A stretch of DNA of 36,117 nucleotides from Clostridia bacterium (lineage in GTDB: Bacteria > Bacillota > Clostridia > Oscillospirales > SIG627), in assembly GCA_017414535.1 (NCBI GenBank), contig JAFQMA010000007.1, positions 1-36,117 of the forward strand, written 5' to 3'. The notes below the pieces were generated by a model. It worked only from the letters and a program-made list of their open reading frames with translations, was not told the origin of the DNA and made no database searches. Both the position numbers and the translations under genes were made by a program. This document shows positions 24,329 through 33,706 of this stretch, piece by piece; the stretch's first letter is position 1; each line of letters opens with the position of its first letter.

Positions 24329-25042
24329 TTATGCTTCCACGATGGTGCCCAATTTCTCACCCATCACCGCACGGATGATGTTCTGAGGATCATTGAGTCC
24401 AAACACCAAAACAGGAAGCTTATTTTCCATAGAAAAGCTTGTGGCGGTGGAATCCATTACACCGAGGTTCTGTGCCAGAACGTCAATATAACGAATATTG
24501 TCAAGAGGCTTTGCGTTGGGGTCCTTCTTGGGGTCGGCCGTGTAAACCGCGTCAATATTCTTAGCAAGCAGTACGATATCCGCATCGATCTCCTTGGCAC
24601 GAAGTACGGCGGCCGTATCGGTAGAGAAATAAGGACTGCCGATACCACAGGCAAAGATAACAACCCTGCCGTGCTCCAAATGGGAAACGGCCTTGTCACG
24701 AATATAGGTTTCGGTAAAAGTCTCCATTTCAATGGCACTGAGTACTCTGGCGTCCACACCCTGATGCTCCAGCGTATCCTGAAGTGCCAGCGCGTTGATG
24801 GCGGTGGCAAGCATGCCCATGTGATCGGCACGAACTCTCTGAAAATCCGTACCTTGCTTTCCTCTCCAAATATTGCCCGCACCTACTACCACGGCCACCT
24901 GCACACCCAGCGCCAGACAGTCGCGGATCTTGGAGCAGATCACCTGAAGAAGCTCAAAATTATAGATATTGTGCCCTGTGGCTCCTTGAGCCAATGCTTC
25001 GCCGGAGAGCTTGATAAGAACTCTCTTATACTTTGGTTCCAT
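24329..25042 (-). CDS. pyrH: UMP kinase
   Basis: 237 residues. It phosphorylates UMP to UDP; bacterial PyrH is a hexameric amino-acid-kinase-fold enzyme regulated by GTP and UTP. Motifs: KRVLIKLSGEAL at the N-terminus, VVVGAGNIWRG, RADHMGMLATAINALALQD, and the C-terminal DSTATSFSMENKLPVLVFGL. GGAGG lies just before the ATG. It is the first gene of the block running to polC and has its own promoter behind the tsf terminator. Confidence 0.98.
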   Translation of the reverse strand: MEPKYKRVLIKLSGEALAQGATGHNIYNFELLQVICSKIRDCLALGVQVAVVVGAGNIWRGKQGTDFQRVRADHMGMLATAINALALQDTLEHQGVDARVLSAIEMETFTETYIRDKAVSHLEHGRVVIFACGIGSPYFSTDTAAVLRAKEIDADIVLLAKNIDAVYTADPKKDPNAKPLDNIRYIDVLAQNLGVMDSTATSFSMENKLPVLVFGLNDPQNIIRAVMGEKLGTIVEA

Positions 25043-25075
25043 AATACCTCCATAATAGCATAAATAGCTTTCTAT

Positions 25076-25104
25076 ATTTTACCGAAAAATGACGCATTTG
25101 TAAA
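25076..25104 (-). promoter_or_regulatory. Sigma-A promoter of the pyrH-to-polC block
   Basis: On the minus strand TTTACA (25099-25104) and TAAAAT (25076-25081) are separated by 17 bases. The -10 lies about 33 bases before the pyrH ATG. With the terminator at 25148-25180 upstream, this splits rpsB-tsf from pyrH and the later genes. Confidence 0.8.
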
Positions 25105-25147
25105 GGGCTTTACGGGAAATTTATGACAGAATGGCAGAAAAAAGACA

Positions 25148-25180
25148 GAAAAAAAGACTCCCGAAATCGGGAGCCTTTTT
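25148..25180 (-). terminator. Terminator of rpsB-tsf
   Basis: Read on the minus strand, a GC-rich stem built from CTCCCGA and TCGGGAG (25158-25164 with 25167-25173), extended by flanking pairs, is followed by a run of T. It starts about eight bases beyond the tsf stop. Confidence 0.88.
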
Positions 25181-25187
25181 GATGATC

Positions 25188-26105
25188 TTACTTCTGGGTG
25201 AGCTTTGCGATCTCTTCTGCGAAGTTGTCTTCCTTCTTCTCGAGACCTTCGCCCTTTTCATAGCGAACGAACTGAGCCAGTTTGAACTCTTCGCCGAGTT
25301 CCTTAGCAACGGATGCCACGTACTTTGCAACAGTGAGCTTGTCATCCTTAACGTAAGCCTGCTCGGAAAGGCAGTTGGTGGTGTAGAACTTCTTGAGCTT
25401 ACCCTCTACCATCATGCCGATCACCTTCTCGGGCTTCTTAGCGTTGGAGGGATCGTTTTTGATCTGGGTCTCGATGATCTGCTTTTCGTTCTCGATCGCC
25501 TCAGCAGGAACGGAAGCGGGATCCAGATACAGGGGGTTCATAGCGGCAGCCTGGAGACATACGTTCTTGGCAGCCTCGGAGAATGCGGGATTGTCGATGA
25601 CCTTGTCCATCTTCACAACAACACCGATGTTGCCCTTGCCGTGTACGTAGGAAGCGGCAGCGCCCTCAATGATGACGAAGCGGCGGATGTTCATGTTCTC
25701 ACCGATGGTAAAGATCTTGTCCTTCAGAGCGGCCTCAACGTCCAAACCGTCCTTAAACTCCTTCTTCAGGAGCTCTTCCACAGTGGCGGGACGGGTCTTG
25801 AGAACGATCTTCAAAAGATCGTCAACAAATTCGCCGAATACGGCGTTCTTTGCAGCAAAGTCGGTCTCAATATTGACCTCGATCATAGCGGCGGTGTGGG
25901 TCTCTTCATCCAGCAGGATGGAAACGAGACCTTCGGCAGCGATTCTGCCGGACTTCTTGGCAGCTACGGCAAGGCCCTTTTCGCGAAGGATCTTGATGGC
26001 TTCTTCTTCGTTACCGTTAGCCTCAACCAGAGCCTTCTTGCAATCCATCATACCGATACCGGTCTTTGCTCTGAGGGCGGCAACAGCCTTAGCAGTGATT
26101 TCCAT
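25188..26105 (-). CDS. tsf: Elongation factor Ts
   Basis: 305 residues. It is the nucleotide exchange factor for EF-Tu. The N-terminal domain reads LRAKTGIGMMDCKKALVEANG and AIKILREKGLAVAAKKSGR; the core has MIEVNIETDFAAKN, the conserved site that displaces the EF-Tu magnesium. It lies 34 bases after rpsB and ends just before the terminator. Confidence 0.98.
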   Translation of the reverse strand: MEITAKAVAALRAKTGIGMMDCKKALVEANGNEEEAIKILREKGLAVAAKKSGRIAAEGLVSILLDEETHTAAMIEVNIETDFAAKNAVFGEFVDDLLKIVLKTRPATVEELLKKEFKDGLDVEAALKDKIFTIGENMNIRRFVIIEGAAASYVHGKGNIGVVVKMDKVIDNPAFSEAAKNVCLQAAAMNPLYLDPASVPAEAIENEKQIIETQIKNDPSNAKKPEKVIGMMVEGKLKKFYTTNCLSEQAYVKDDKLTVAKYVASVAKELGEEFKLAQFVRYEKGEGLEKKEDNFAEEIAKLTQK

Positions 26106-26139
26106 AATTCAATACTTCCTTTCTGTATTATGACCGCAA

Positions 26140-26889
26140 TTACTCAGCGGCTTCCTCTGCAGCGGGAGCTTCCTCGGCGGGCTGCTCGGGCTGGAGAGCG
26201 TCCTCACCCTGACGGCCTTCGATCACGGCGTTTGCCATAACGGAAGCGATGAGGCGGATGGCACGGATAGCGTCGTCGTTACCGGGGATCACGTAATCAG
26301 CCTCGTCGGGATCGCAGTTGGTATCCACGATGGCGATCATGGGAATGCCCAGTTTCTTAGCTTCGAGAACGGCGTTTCTCTCCTTCTTGGGGTCAACGAT
26401 GAAGATGGCTGCGGGAAGACCCTCCATCTCCTTGATACCGCCGTAGTTCTTTTCCAGATCGGCGATCTCCTTCTTGTGCTCGATTACTTCCTTCTTGGGA
26501 AGGAGATCAAAGGTGCCGTCCTCTTCAAACTTCTTCAGCTTGTTAAGACGGGCAATGCTCTTCTTAATGGTCTTGTAGTTGGTCAGCATACCGCCGGGCC
26601 AACGAACGTTTACGTAGTACATGCCGCATCTCTGGGCCTCTTCCTTAATGGCGTCCTGAGCCTGCTTCTTGGTACCTACGAACAGAATGCTGCCACCTTC
26701 GCTTGCAACGTCGCGAACAAAGTTGTAAGCCTCTTCGACCTTCTTAACGGTCTTCTGAAGATCAACGATGTGGATACCGTTGCGCTGGGTGAAGATGTAC
26801 TCTGCCATTTTGGGGTTCCATCTTCTGGTCTGGTGGCCGAAGTGTACTCCTGCTTCCAGGAGCTGCTTCATGGAGATGATGTTGCTCAT
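26140..26889 (-). CDS. rpsB: 30S ribosomal protein S2
   Basis: 249 residues. Landmarks: [74 protein letters not shown] and [19 protein letters not shown]. The C-terminus ends in an alanine-glutamate-rich tail, common in Clostridia. The ATG at 26889 has AAAGGA upstream; an in-frame ATG at 26994 would extend the protein into the untranslated leader and is rejected. It is the first gene of the rpsB-tsf operon with a leader of about 100 bases. Confidence 0.98.
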   Translation of the reverse strand: MSNIISMKQLLEAGVHFGHQTRRWNPKMAEYIFTQRNGIHIVDLQKTVKKVEEAYNFVRDVASEGGSILFVGTKKQAQDAIKEEAQRCGMYYVNVRWPGGMLTNYKTIKKSIARLNKLKKFEEDGTFDLLPKKEVIEHKKEIADLEKNYGGIKEMEGLPAAIFIVDPKKERNAVLEAKKLGIPMIAIVDTNCDPDEADYVIPGNDDAIRAIRLIASVMANAVIEGRQGEDALQPEQPAEEAPAAEEAAE

Positions 26890-26901
26890 GATTTTTCCTT
26901 T

Positions 26902-26950
26902 CCGGGTTTTACCCGCCACGGCCGAAACAAAGAACGGCATAAAAATGCCG
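26902..26950 (-). promoter_or_regulatory. Structured leader of rpsB, possible autoregulatory element
   Basis: On the minus strand the leader holds two hairpins: CGGCAT-n4-ATGCCG (26935-26950), then CGGGT-AAA-ACCCG (26903-26915), which runs directly into the ribosome binding site. The second could block or expose the start site. Ribosomal protein leaders often bind their own product; for this one that is inference. Confidence 0.45.
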
Positions 26951-26997
26951 ACCCTCTTTGCGAAAAAGGACCGTGTGTGAATTTTATTTTTCAAACG

Positions 26998-27026
26998 ATT
27001 TTATCACATCAAAGGGGGAAAATCAA
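26998..27026 (-). promoter_or_regulatory. Sigma-A promoter of rpsB-tsf
   Basis: On the minus strand TTGATT (27021-27026) and TAAAAT (26998-27003) are separated by 17 bases, giving a start site near 26991 and a leader of about 100 bases. Confidence 0.75.
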
Positions 27027-27075
27027 GAGAAAAAACACGTTTTTCCCTTCCCTTTCCCCCGACTGACGGCAAAAT

Positions 27076-28842
27076 TTACAAAATGTTCATAGCCTCCTCG
27101 TACTCCTTAACGAGGTAGGCCTTGGAAACGCCTGCGGTGATATGATCCCAAGGCAAAAGCTCGCTCGTAGGGATGGTGCGGTTGGCGTAGAAGGAGGAAT
27201 CCAACCCTGCCTCGCAGATGGCATCCTCCCACACATCGAGGTGGAAGAACTCGTCCCAGGAATCAAAGATCTGCCCTTTTTTATAGGCCAGCTCAATGGC
27301 ACGAGACAATCTTCTGTCGCCACGGGCCATGACCGCCTCCACACGGGAAGCGCGGGCATCGTGCCAATTGTAGCTGATCTTGCGGGTTGTAATACGGTCG
27401 CGCACCAGCTTCTGCTTACGCTCCACCTCCTCAAGACTGTTCTGCCCCGCCCACTGGAATGGGGTGAGGGGCTTGGGAATGAAGCAAGCCACGCTGATGT
27501 TGACGCTGACGCTTTTGCCCTTGGGCTTTTCAGGATTGGCGTAATAGAGATTGACCACGCGCTGGGCCAGATCGGCAATCCCCTCCACATCTTCATCCTT
27601 CTCATTGGGCAGGCCGTCGATGAAATAAAGCTTAACGGCGGTCATACCGCTGGAGAACACGTAATTCATGGTGCGAGTGATGTCCTCCTCGGTAACGCCC
27701 TTGCGGATCACGTCGCGCAGACGCTGGGTGCCTGCCTCGGGAGCAAAGGTAAAGGAGCCCTTTTTCAGACCGGGCACCCGATCCATGATCTTCTGCGAAA
27801 AGCTGTCTACACGCATGGAAGGCAGGCTCAAGCGAACCTTTTCCTCCGGGCACCAGGAGAGCAGGCCCTCGCATAGATCGGGCAGCCCCGTATAGTCGGA
27901 AATGGACAAGGCGGAGAGACTGATCTCGGTATAGCCCGTCCCCTTGGTGGCGGCGCGGGCCAGTTCATCCAGCTTTTGGGGACTGCGCTCGCGCTTGGGG
28001 CGACAGACCATGCCTGCCTGACAGAAGCGACAGCCGCGGATACAGCCACGAAACACCTCCAGCACCGTTCTGTCGTGAACGGCCTCCACGTGGGGCACCA
28101 CGGGCGAGGTGGGATAATAGGCGTTTTCAAAATCCTTTACGTAGCGCTTTTGGATCGTGGCAGGTACGTCCTCATACTTTGGTGCAAAGGAGGCAAGGGT
28201 GCCGTCCTCATGGTAAGTAACCTCGTAAAGAGAGGGCGCGTAAAAGCCCTCGATATGAGCGGCATGACGGAGAAATTCCGCCTTGCTCTTTCCGCTCTTT
28301 CGGCAGGAATCGTAAAGCCGCATCAGCTCGGGCAAGGCTTCCTCCCCTTCCCCTATGTACACGAGATCAAAGAAATCGGCGAAGGGCTCGGGGTTAAAGG
28401 TACAGTGACCGCCGCAGATAAGGACAGGATATTCCTCGCCGCGATCCTTGGCATAAAAGGGGATTCCGGCCAGCTCCAGCATATATAGTACGTTGGTATA
28501 GCACAGCTCGTACTGCATAGAGAAGGAAACGAAATCAAAATTGCGAATGGCTTCGCCGCTTTCCAGACCGTAGAGAAGGACCTCGTTCTCTTTCATTTTT
28601 TTCGCCATGTCGGGCCATGGGGCGAACACGCGCTCGCACCAAACCTGGTCCATATCATTAAGAATGCCGTAGAGGATCTTCATGCCGAGATTGGACATAC
28701 CGATCTCGTAGGTATCTGGGAAGCAATAAGCGAAGCGGATCTTCCCTTCCTTTTCCTTCACGATCTGCCCTACCTCACCGCCGATATAGCGGCCGGGCTT
28801 TTCAACATGGATCAATACGTCTTCCAATCGTTCGGGGATCAT
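27076..28842 (-). CDS. TIGR03960-type radical SAM protein (YgiQ/MiaB-like layout, B12-binding-like N-terminus)
   Basis: 588 residues. The N-terminal 240 residues resemble a B12-binding Rossmann domain (IRFAYCFPDTYEIGMSNLGM, VLICGGHCTFNPEP, DLVYIGEGEEALPEL) without a clear DxHxxG cobalamin motif. The radical SAM domain follows: EVFRGCIRGCRFCQAG with cysteines at about 267, 271 and 274, then TEISLSALSISDYTGL, LPSMRVDS, FAPEAGTQRLRDVI and KLYFIDGLPNEKDED. In many Clostridia this gene is followed by a DUF2344 partner and the RNase G gene; here the next gene is rpsB. The exact reaction is unknown. The ATG at 28842 overlaps the uvrA stop as ATGA. Confidence 0.9.
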   Translation of the reverse strand: MIPERLEDVLIHVEKPGRYIGGEVGQIVKEKEGKIRFAYCFPDTYEIGMSNLGMKILYGILNDMDQVWCERVFAPWPDMAKKMKENEVLLYGLESGEAIRNFDFVSFSMQYELCYTNVLYMLELAGIPFYAKDRGEEYPVLICGGHCTFNPEPFADFFDLVYIGEGEEALPELMRLYDSCRKSGKSKAEFLRHAAHIEGFYAPSLYEVTYHEDGTLASFAPKYEDVPATIQKRYVKDFENAYYPTSPVVPHVEAVHDRTVLEVFRGCIRGCRFCQAGMVCRPKRERSPQKLDELARAATKGTGYTEISLSALSISDYTGLPDLCEGLLSWCPEEKVRLSLPSMRVDSFSQKIMDRVPGLKKGSFTFAPEAGTQRLRDVIRKGVTEEDITRTMNYVFSSGMTAVKLYFIDGLPNEKDEDVEGIADLAQRVVNLYYANPEKPKGKSVSVNISVACFIPKPLTPFQWAGQNSLEEVERKQKLVRDRITTRKISYNWHDARASRVEAVMARGDRRLSRAIELAYKKGQIFDSWDEFFHLDVWEDAICEAGLDSSFYANRTIPTSELLPWDHITAGVSKAYLVKEYEEAMNIL

Positions 28843-31694
28843 TTTGCCCCTCCTTCTCTGTCTTTTTCTAAAATCGGTGCCAAATAACGACCTGTATGGG
28901 AGCCCTCTATGAGAGCGATCTCCTCGGGAGTACCCTCGGCGATCACTGTGCCTCCGCCGTCGCCTCCCTCGGGACCCAGATCGATAATGTGATCGGCACG
29001 CTTGATCACGTCCAGATTGTGCTCGATAATGACCACGGTATTTCCCGCATCGGCAAGCCTGTCCAGCACGGAACAAAGCTTTGCCACGTCGTCGGAATGA
29101 AGGCCCGTGGTTGGCTCATCCAGAATATAAAGCGTGCGACCCGAATCGCGACGGGACAGCTCGCAGGAGAGCTTTACACGCTGGGCCTCACCACCGGATA
29201 GGGTTGTGGAGGACTGGCCAAGCTTGATATAGCCAAGACCCACATCCTGCAGGGTGCGGAGCTTTCTTGCAATGGATGGAATAGCATCGAAGAAATTCAG
29301 TGCTTCGGTGACGGTCATATCCAATACGTCTGCAATTGTCTTGCCCTTGTACTTGACCTCCAGAGTCTCGCGGTTATAGCGCTTTCCGTGACACACGTCA
29401 CACTTGACGTAAACATCAGGCAGGAAGTGCATTTCGATCTTGACGGTGCCGTCGCCCTGACAGGCCTCACAGCGACCGCCGCGAAGATTAAAGGAAAAGC
29501 GGTCGGGGCCGAAGGCACGCATCTTGGCGTCGGGCGTTTTGGCAAACACGTTGCGGATCTCCGTAAAGAGACCGATGTAGGTGGCGGGATTGGAGCGCGG
29601 GGTGCGACCGATGGGCGACTGGTCGATGGCTATGACCTTATCCAGCTCCTCGATGCCCTCGATACGCTCACAGTTGCCGAGGACCGTATTGGCACGGTTC
29701 AGATGGCGGGCAAGGTAGGGGTATAATATCCCATTGATCAAGCTACTCTTACCACTTCCCGATACACCGGTCACACAGACCATTTTGCCCAGAGGAACAG
29801 AGACGTCGATTTTTTTTAGATTATTCTGCGCCGCACCGACGATACGCAGACTCTTCCCGCTTCCCTCTCTGTGCTTTTCGGGAACGGAGATCTTCTTTTT
29901 GCCGGACAGATACTGACCCGTGATGCTTTCCTTGACGCGGCATATCTCCTTGAGGGTGCCTGCGGCAACCACCTCGCCGCCGTGGACGCCGGCACCGGGA
30001 CCAATATCTACAATATAATCGGCGCTTTCCATGGTTTCGGAATCGTGCTCCACCACAATAACGGTATTGCCCGCATCGCGAAGCTTTTTCAAGGTGGCAA
30101 TTAGCTTGGAATTATCTCTCTGATGGAGACCGATGCTGGGCTCGTCCAGAATATACAGCACACCCATGAGACCGGAACCGATCTGCGTTGCCAGACGGAT
30201 TCGCTGGCTCTCGCCGCCGGACAAGGTTCCTGCCTTGCGGGAGAGGGTCAGATAATTGAGGCCGACACTGCGGAGAAATTCCAGACGGCTTCGGATCTCC
30301 TTTAAGATTTCCTTAGCGATGACCGCTTCCTTTTCGGTAAAGGTCAGGCCGTCCAAGAACCTCAGTTCCTCCTCTACGGAAAGGGCACAAAAATCGGAGA
30401 TGCTGATATCGCCCACGGTAACGGCAAGGATCTCGTCCTTGAGACGCTTACCCTGACAGCGAGTGCAGACCACGTCTTCAAAAAATTCCTCGTAGTAGCT
30501 GTCGTGATAGGTATTGTAGCGCTCCAGGATCTTATTGATCACACCGACGAAATGGGTCTTGTAATTTTGAAGAATGCTTCCCTCCTTGAAGGGAATGGTA
30601 TACTCCTTGTCTCCCGTGCCGTAGAGCAGGACGTTCATAGCCTCATCGGAGTATTCGCAAAAAGGAGTTTTCAGAGTAACTCCGTAGGGCGCCAGTGCCT
30701 TTTGGTAAAGGATGCCGGACCAGTTATCGTCCTTCATAGTCTTGAAACCGTTGCACTGAATGCCTCCGTCCGCCAGAGAACGGGTCAAATCGGGAATGAC
30801 TCTGCGGGGGGACACGGTAGGCTTGACTCCGAGACCATCGCACTCGGGGCAGGCGCCGTAGGGATTATTGAAGGAAAACATACGAGGCTGCAAAGTGCCA
30901 ATGGAAAAGCCGTGCTCCTCGCAGGCAAAAAGGGTGGAATAATAGCGGATCTTTTCCGGGTCGCCCTCCTCGCGGGATACCTGATCAATAACAACACCGG
31001 AGCCGGAGAGACGGACGGCAGTTTCCACGGAGCCAGCCAGACGCAGGGCAAGATCAGATTTCATAACGAGGCGATCCACCACGATCTCTACGTCGTGCTT
31101 GATATTCTTCTCCAGCGCGGGCACTTCCTCGATGGGATACACCACGCCGTCCACCTTCACGCGGACGAAGCCGTCCTCACGAGCTTGGTCAAGGACCTTT
31201 TCATGTCTTCCCTTCTTACCGCGCACCACGGGAGAGAGCACCTGAAAGCGAGTACCTTCAGGCAAGAGCATGATCTGATCTACGATCTGATCCACGCTTT
31301 GGGCACGGATTTCCTTGCCGCACTTGGGACAATGGGGAACGCCCACGCGGGCATAGAGCAATCGGAGGTAATCGTAGATCTCCGTGACGGTGCCCACGGT
31401 AGAGCGAGGGTTCTTAGAGGTGGTCTTCTGCTCAATGGAGATGGAGGGGGAAAGACCCTCGATAGAATCCACGTCGGGCTTATCCACCTGACCTAAGAAC
31501 ATACGAGCGTAAGAGGAAAGGGATTCCACAAAGCGGCGGTTTCCCTCGGCAAAGATGGTATCAAAGGCCAAGGAGGATTTACCGCTGCCTGAAAGGCCCG
31601 TGAATACCACGAGCTTATCACGGGGGATGGTCAGATCAACGTTTTTTAAGTTGTGCACGCGGGCGCCGCGGATCACAATGTTATCTCTTGCCAC
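28839..31694 (-). CDS. uvrA: Excinuclease ABC subunit A
   Basis: 951 residues, the normal length. It recognises DNA damage together with UvrB. Evidence: two ABC ATPase halves, with Walker A FTGLSGSGKSSLA near the N-terminus and VTGVSGSGKSSLI in the second half; signatures TLSGGESQRI and TLSGGEAQRV; and Walker B LYILDEPSIGLHQRD and LYILDEPTTGLHSDD. The C-terminal zinc finger CEACQGDG...CDVCHGKRYN and an N-terminal one (HCPKCGKE...ACPECDGLG) are complete. The start is a GTG at 31694, one base after the uvrB stop, with GGAAGGA upstream; a longer reading frame is open further upstream but lies inside uvrB. Confidence 0.98.
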   Translation of the reverse strand: MARDNIVIRGARVHNLKNVDLTIPRDKLVVFTGLSGSGKSSLAFDTIFAEGNRRFVESLSSYARMFLGQVDKPDVDSIEGLSPSISIEQKTTSKNPRSTVGTVTEIYDYLRLLYARVGVPHCPKCGKEIRAQSVDQIVDQIMLLPEGTRFQVLSPVVRGKKGRHEKVLDQAREDGFVRVKVDGVVYPIEEVPALEKNIKHDVEIVVDRLVMKSDLALRLAGSVETAVRLSGSGVVIDQVSREEGDPEKIRYYSTLFACEEHGFSIGTLQPRMFSFNNPYGACPECDGLGVKPTVSPRRVIPDLTRSLADGGIQCNGFKTMKDDNWSGILYQKALAPYGVTLKTPFCEYSDEAMNVLLYGTGDKEYTIPFKEGSILQNYKTHFVGVINKILERYNTYHDSYYEEFFEDVVCTRCQGKRLKDEILAVTVGDISISDFCALSVEEELRFLDGLTFTEKEAVIAKEILKEIRSRLEFLRSVGLNYLTLSRKAGTLSGGESQRIRLATQIGSGLMGVLYILDEPSIGLHQRDNSKLIATLKKLRDAGNTVIVVEHDSETMESADYIVDIGPGAGVHGGEVVAAGTLKEICRVKESITGQYLSGKKKISVPEKHREGSGKSLRIVGAAQNNLKKIDVSVPLGKMVCVTGVSGSGKSSLINGILYPYLARHLNRANTVLGNCERIEGIEELDKVIAIDQSPIGRTPRSNPATYIGLFTEIRNVFAKTPDAKMRAFGPDRFSFNLRGGRCEACQGDGTVKIEMHFLPDVYVKCDVCHGKRYNRETLEVKYKGKTIADVLDMTVTEALNFFDAIPSIARKLRTLQDVGLGYIKLGQSSTTLSGGEAQRVKLSCELSRRDSGRTLYILDEPTTGLHSDDVAKLCSVLDRLADAGNTVVIIEHNLDVIKRADHIIDLGPEGGDGGGTVIAEGTPEEIALIEGSHTGRYLAPILEKDREGGAK

Positions 31695-31695
31695 T

Positions 31696-33669
31696 TTATT
31701 TTCCTTCCTTTTCCCCTTGCAGGGCGCGAAGCCGATCGCGAAGAACGGCGGCGGTTTCAAAATCAAGTCGCTTGGATGCGGCCAGCATCTCAAAACGAAG
31801 CTTTTCACAGAGCTTCGCCTTTTCGGCAGAGCTCATCTTTTTATTTCTTGCGGGCTTTTCATCTGCCTTTACGGTGACCTCGGGCAGGGTCTGCAGTTTC
31901 TTTTTGATACCGCGGGGCGTGATGCCGTGGGCACGGTTATATTCCTGCTGGAGAGCACGACGGCGTCGTGTGGTGGCCATGGCCTTTTCCATGCTTTCGG
32001 TGACCGTATCGGCATAGAGGATGACCTTTCCCGCCACGTGGCGGGCGGCACGGCCCATGATCTGGATAAGGCTTCTTTCACTGCGAAGAAAACCCTCCTT
32101 ATCGGCATCCAGCACGGCAACCAGAGAGACCTCGGGCAGATCGAGGCCCTCGCGAAGAAGATTGATGCCCACCAAAACGTCAAACTCACCGCGACGCAGA
32201 TCCCGCAGGAGCTCCACGCGCTCCATCGTCTCCACGTTATGATGCATGTAACGCACGCGGATGCCCTGTTCGGAGAGGTATTCCGTCAGATCCTCCGCCA
32301 TTTTCTTGGTAAGGGTAACCACAAGGATGCGCTCCTTCTTCTCTACCCTTTCGTGGATCTCTCCGATGAGGTCGTCGATCTGTCCCTCCACGGGACGCAC
32401 GTCGATCTCGGGGTCCAGAAGACCCGTGGGACGAATGATCTGCTCCACCACCTGCTCGGCTCTGTCAAGCTCGTATTCGGCGGGGGTAGCGCTGACGTAA
32501 AGGGTCTGACCGATCCGCTCGCAAAACTCGTCGAAGCGCAGGGGTCGATTATCGAAGGCGCTGGGAAGACGGAAGCCGTATTCCACCAGATTTTCTTTTC
32601 TGGCTCTGTCCCCTGCGCTCATGGCGCGCACCTGAGGAATGGTCACGTGGGATTCATCCACCATAAGGAGAAAATCCTTCGGAAAATAGTCCAGAAGCGT
32701 AAAGGGCGTACTGCCGGGAGGATTGCCGGCAAACACGCGGGAATAGTTTTCGATGCCGCTGCAGTAGCCTATCTCCTGCACCATTTCCATATCGTAATTG
32801 ACGCGGTCGCGAAGGCGCTGTGCCTCCAGAACGCGGCCTGCGCCTTCAAAGTATTTCACCCGTTCGTCCAGCTCCTCGCGGATCGCGCGGATGGCCCTCT
32901 CCCTCTGCTCTGCTCCCGTTACGTAATGGCTGGCGGGATAAATTACCACGTGGTTGAGGGAGGAGATGACAGCACCCGTAAGCGCATGAAATTCCACGAT
33001 GCGGTCGATCTCGTCACCGAAGAATTCCACACGGACGACGGTCTCACTGTTTCCCGCGGGGAAAATATCCACCACGTCGCCGCGAACACGGAATTTGTTA
33101 CGAACGAAATTCAGATCATTTCTCTCATACTGGATGTCCACCAGACGGCGCAGCAGCTCGTCTCTGCCCATAAGCATACCGGGACGCAGGGACACGGTCA
33201 TGGAGGAATATTCCTTGGGGTCACCGAGGGTATAGATGCAGGAAACAGAGGAAACGATGATCACGTCACGCCGTTCAAACAGCGCCGAGGTGGCACTGTG
33301 GCGGAGCTTATCGATCTCCTCGTTGATGGCGGAATCCTTTTCAATGTATACGTCCTTGCCCGGGATATAGGCCTCGGGCTGGTAATAATCGTAATAAGAA
33401 ACGAAATACTCCACCGCATTTTCGGGGAAAAATTCACGCATTTCGCTGCAAAGCTGTGCGGCGAGGGTCTTATTGTGAGCGAGGATCAGCGTGGGACGGT
33501 TGGCACGGGCAATGATATTGGCCATGGTAAAGGTCTTACCTGAGCCGGTAACACCTAAAAGAACCTGCTCCTTCAGCCCCGCCTGAATGCCGTGAACCAG
33601 CTTATCAATGGCATCGGGCTGATCGCCCGTGGGCGCATATTCCGAATGCAAAATAAAATGATCCGGCAT
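31696..33669 (-). CDS. uvrB: Excinuclease ABC subunit B
   Basis: 657 residues. It is the damage-verifying helicase-like subunit. Walker A G39-V-T-G-S-G-K-T46; the beta-hairpin [12 protein letters not shown] that clamps the strand; [11 protein letters not shown] as the DEAD-like box; [31 protein letters not shown] and QIMGRAARH as helicase motifs; and a C-terminal UVR motif ([18 protein letters not shown]). AAAGGAG precedes the ATG. It heads uvrB-uvrA-radical SAM and starts 37 bases after the C39-like lipoprotein gene, with no terminator between, so some readthrough is likely. Confidence 0.98.
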   Translation of the reverse strand: MPDHFILHSEYAPTGDQPDAIDKLVHGIQAGLKEQVLLGVTGSGKTFTMANIIARANRPTLILAHNKTLAAQLCSEMREFFPENAVEYFVSYYDYYQPEAYIPGKDVYIEKDSAINEEIDKLRHSATSALFERRDVIIVSSVSCIYTLGDPKEYSSMTVSLRPGMLMGRDELLRRLVDIQYERNDLNFVRNKFRVRGDVVDIFPAGNSETVVRVEFFGDEIDRIVEFHALTGAVISSLNHVVIYPASHYVTGAEQRERAIRAIREELDERVKYFEGAGRVLEAQRLRDRVNYDMEMVQEIGYCSGIENYSRVFAGNPPGSTPFTLLDYFPKDFLLMVDESHVTIPQVRAMSAGDRARKENLVEYGFRLPSAFDNRPLRFDEFCERIGQTLYVSATPAEYELDRAEQVVEQIIRPTGLLDPEIDVRPVEGQIDDLIGEIHERVEKKERILVVTLTKKMAEDLTEYLSEQGIRVRYMHHNVETMERVELLRDLRRGEFDVLVGINLLREGLDLPEVSLVAVLDADKEGFLRSERSLIQIMGRAARHVAGKVILYADTVTESMEKAMATTRRRRALQQEYNRAHGITPRGIKKKLQTLPEVTVKADEKPARNKKMSSAEKAKLCEKLRFEMLAASKRLDFETAAVLRDRLRALQGEKEGK

Positions 33670-33706
33670 TCTCTCGCTCCTTTCTTTTTTATGTAATCAG
33701 AGGCGG

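Noticed and set aside
28843..29076. N-terminal extension of the TIGR03960-type gene into uvrA
   Set aside because: Gly/Arg-rich low-complexity translation of the uvrA complement frame. The ATGA overlap at 28839-28842 is a better start.
31695..31808. N-terminal extension of uvrA
   Set aside because: The extension lies inside uvrB; the GTG at 31694 has a ribosome binding site and gives the normal UvrA start.
31555..33543. A 662-codon open frame on the plus strand opposite uvrB
   Set aside because: uvrB on the minus strand is full length with every motif. The opposite frame is His/Gly-rich without any recognisable domain.
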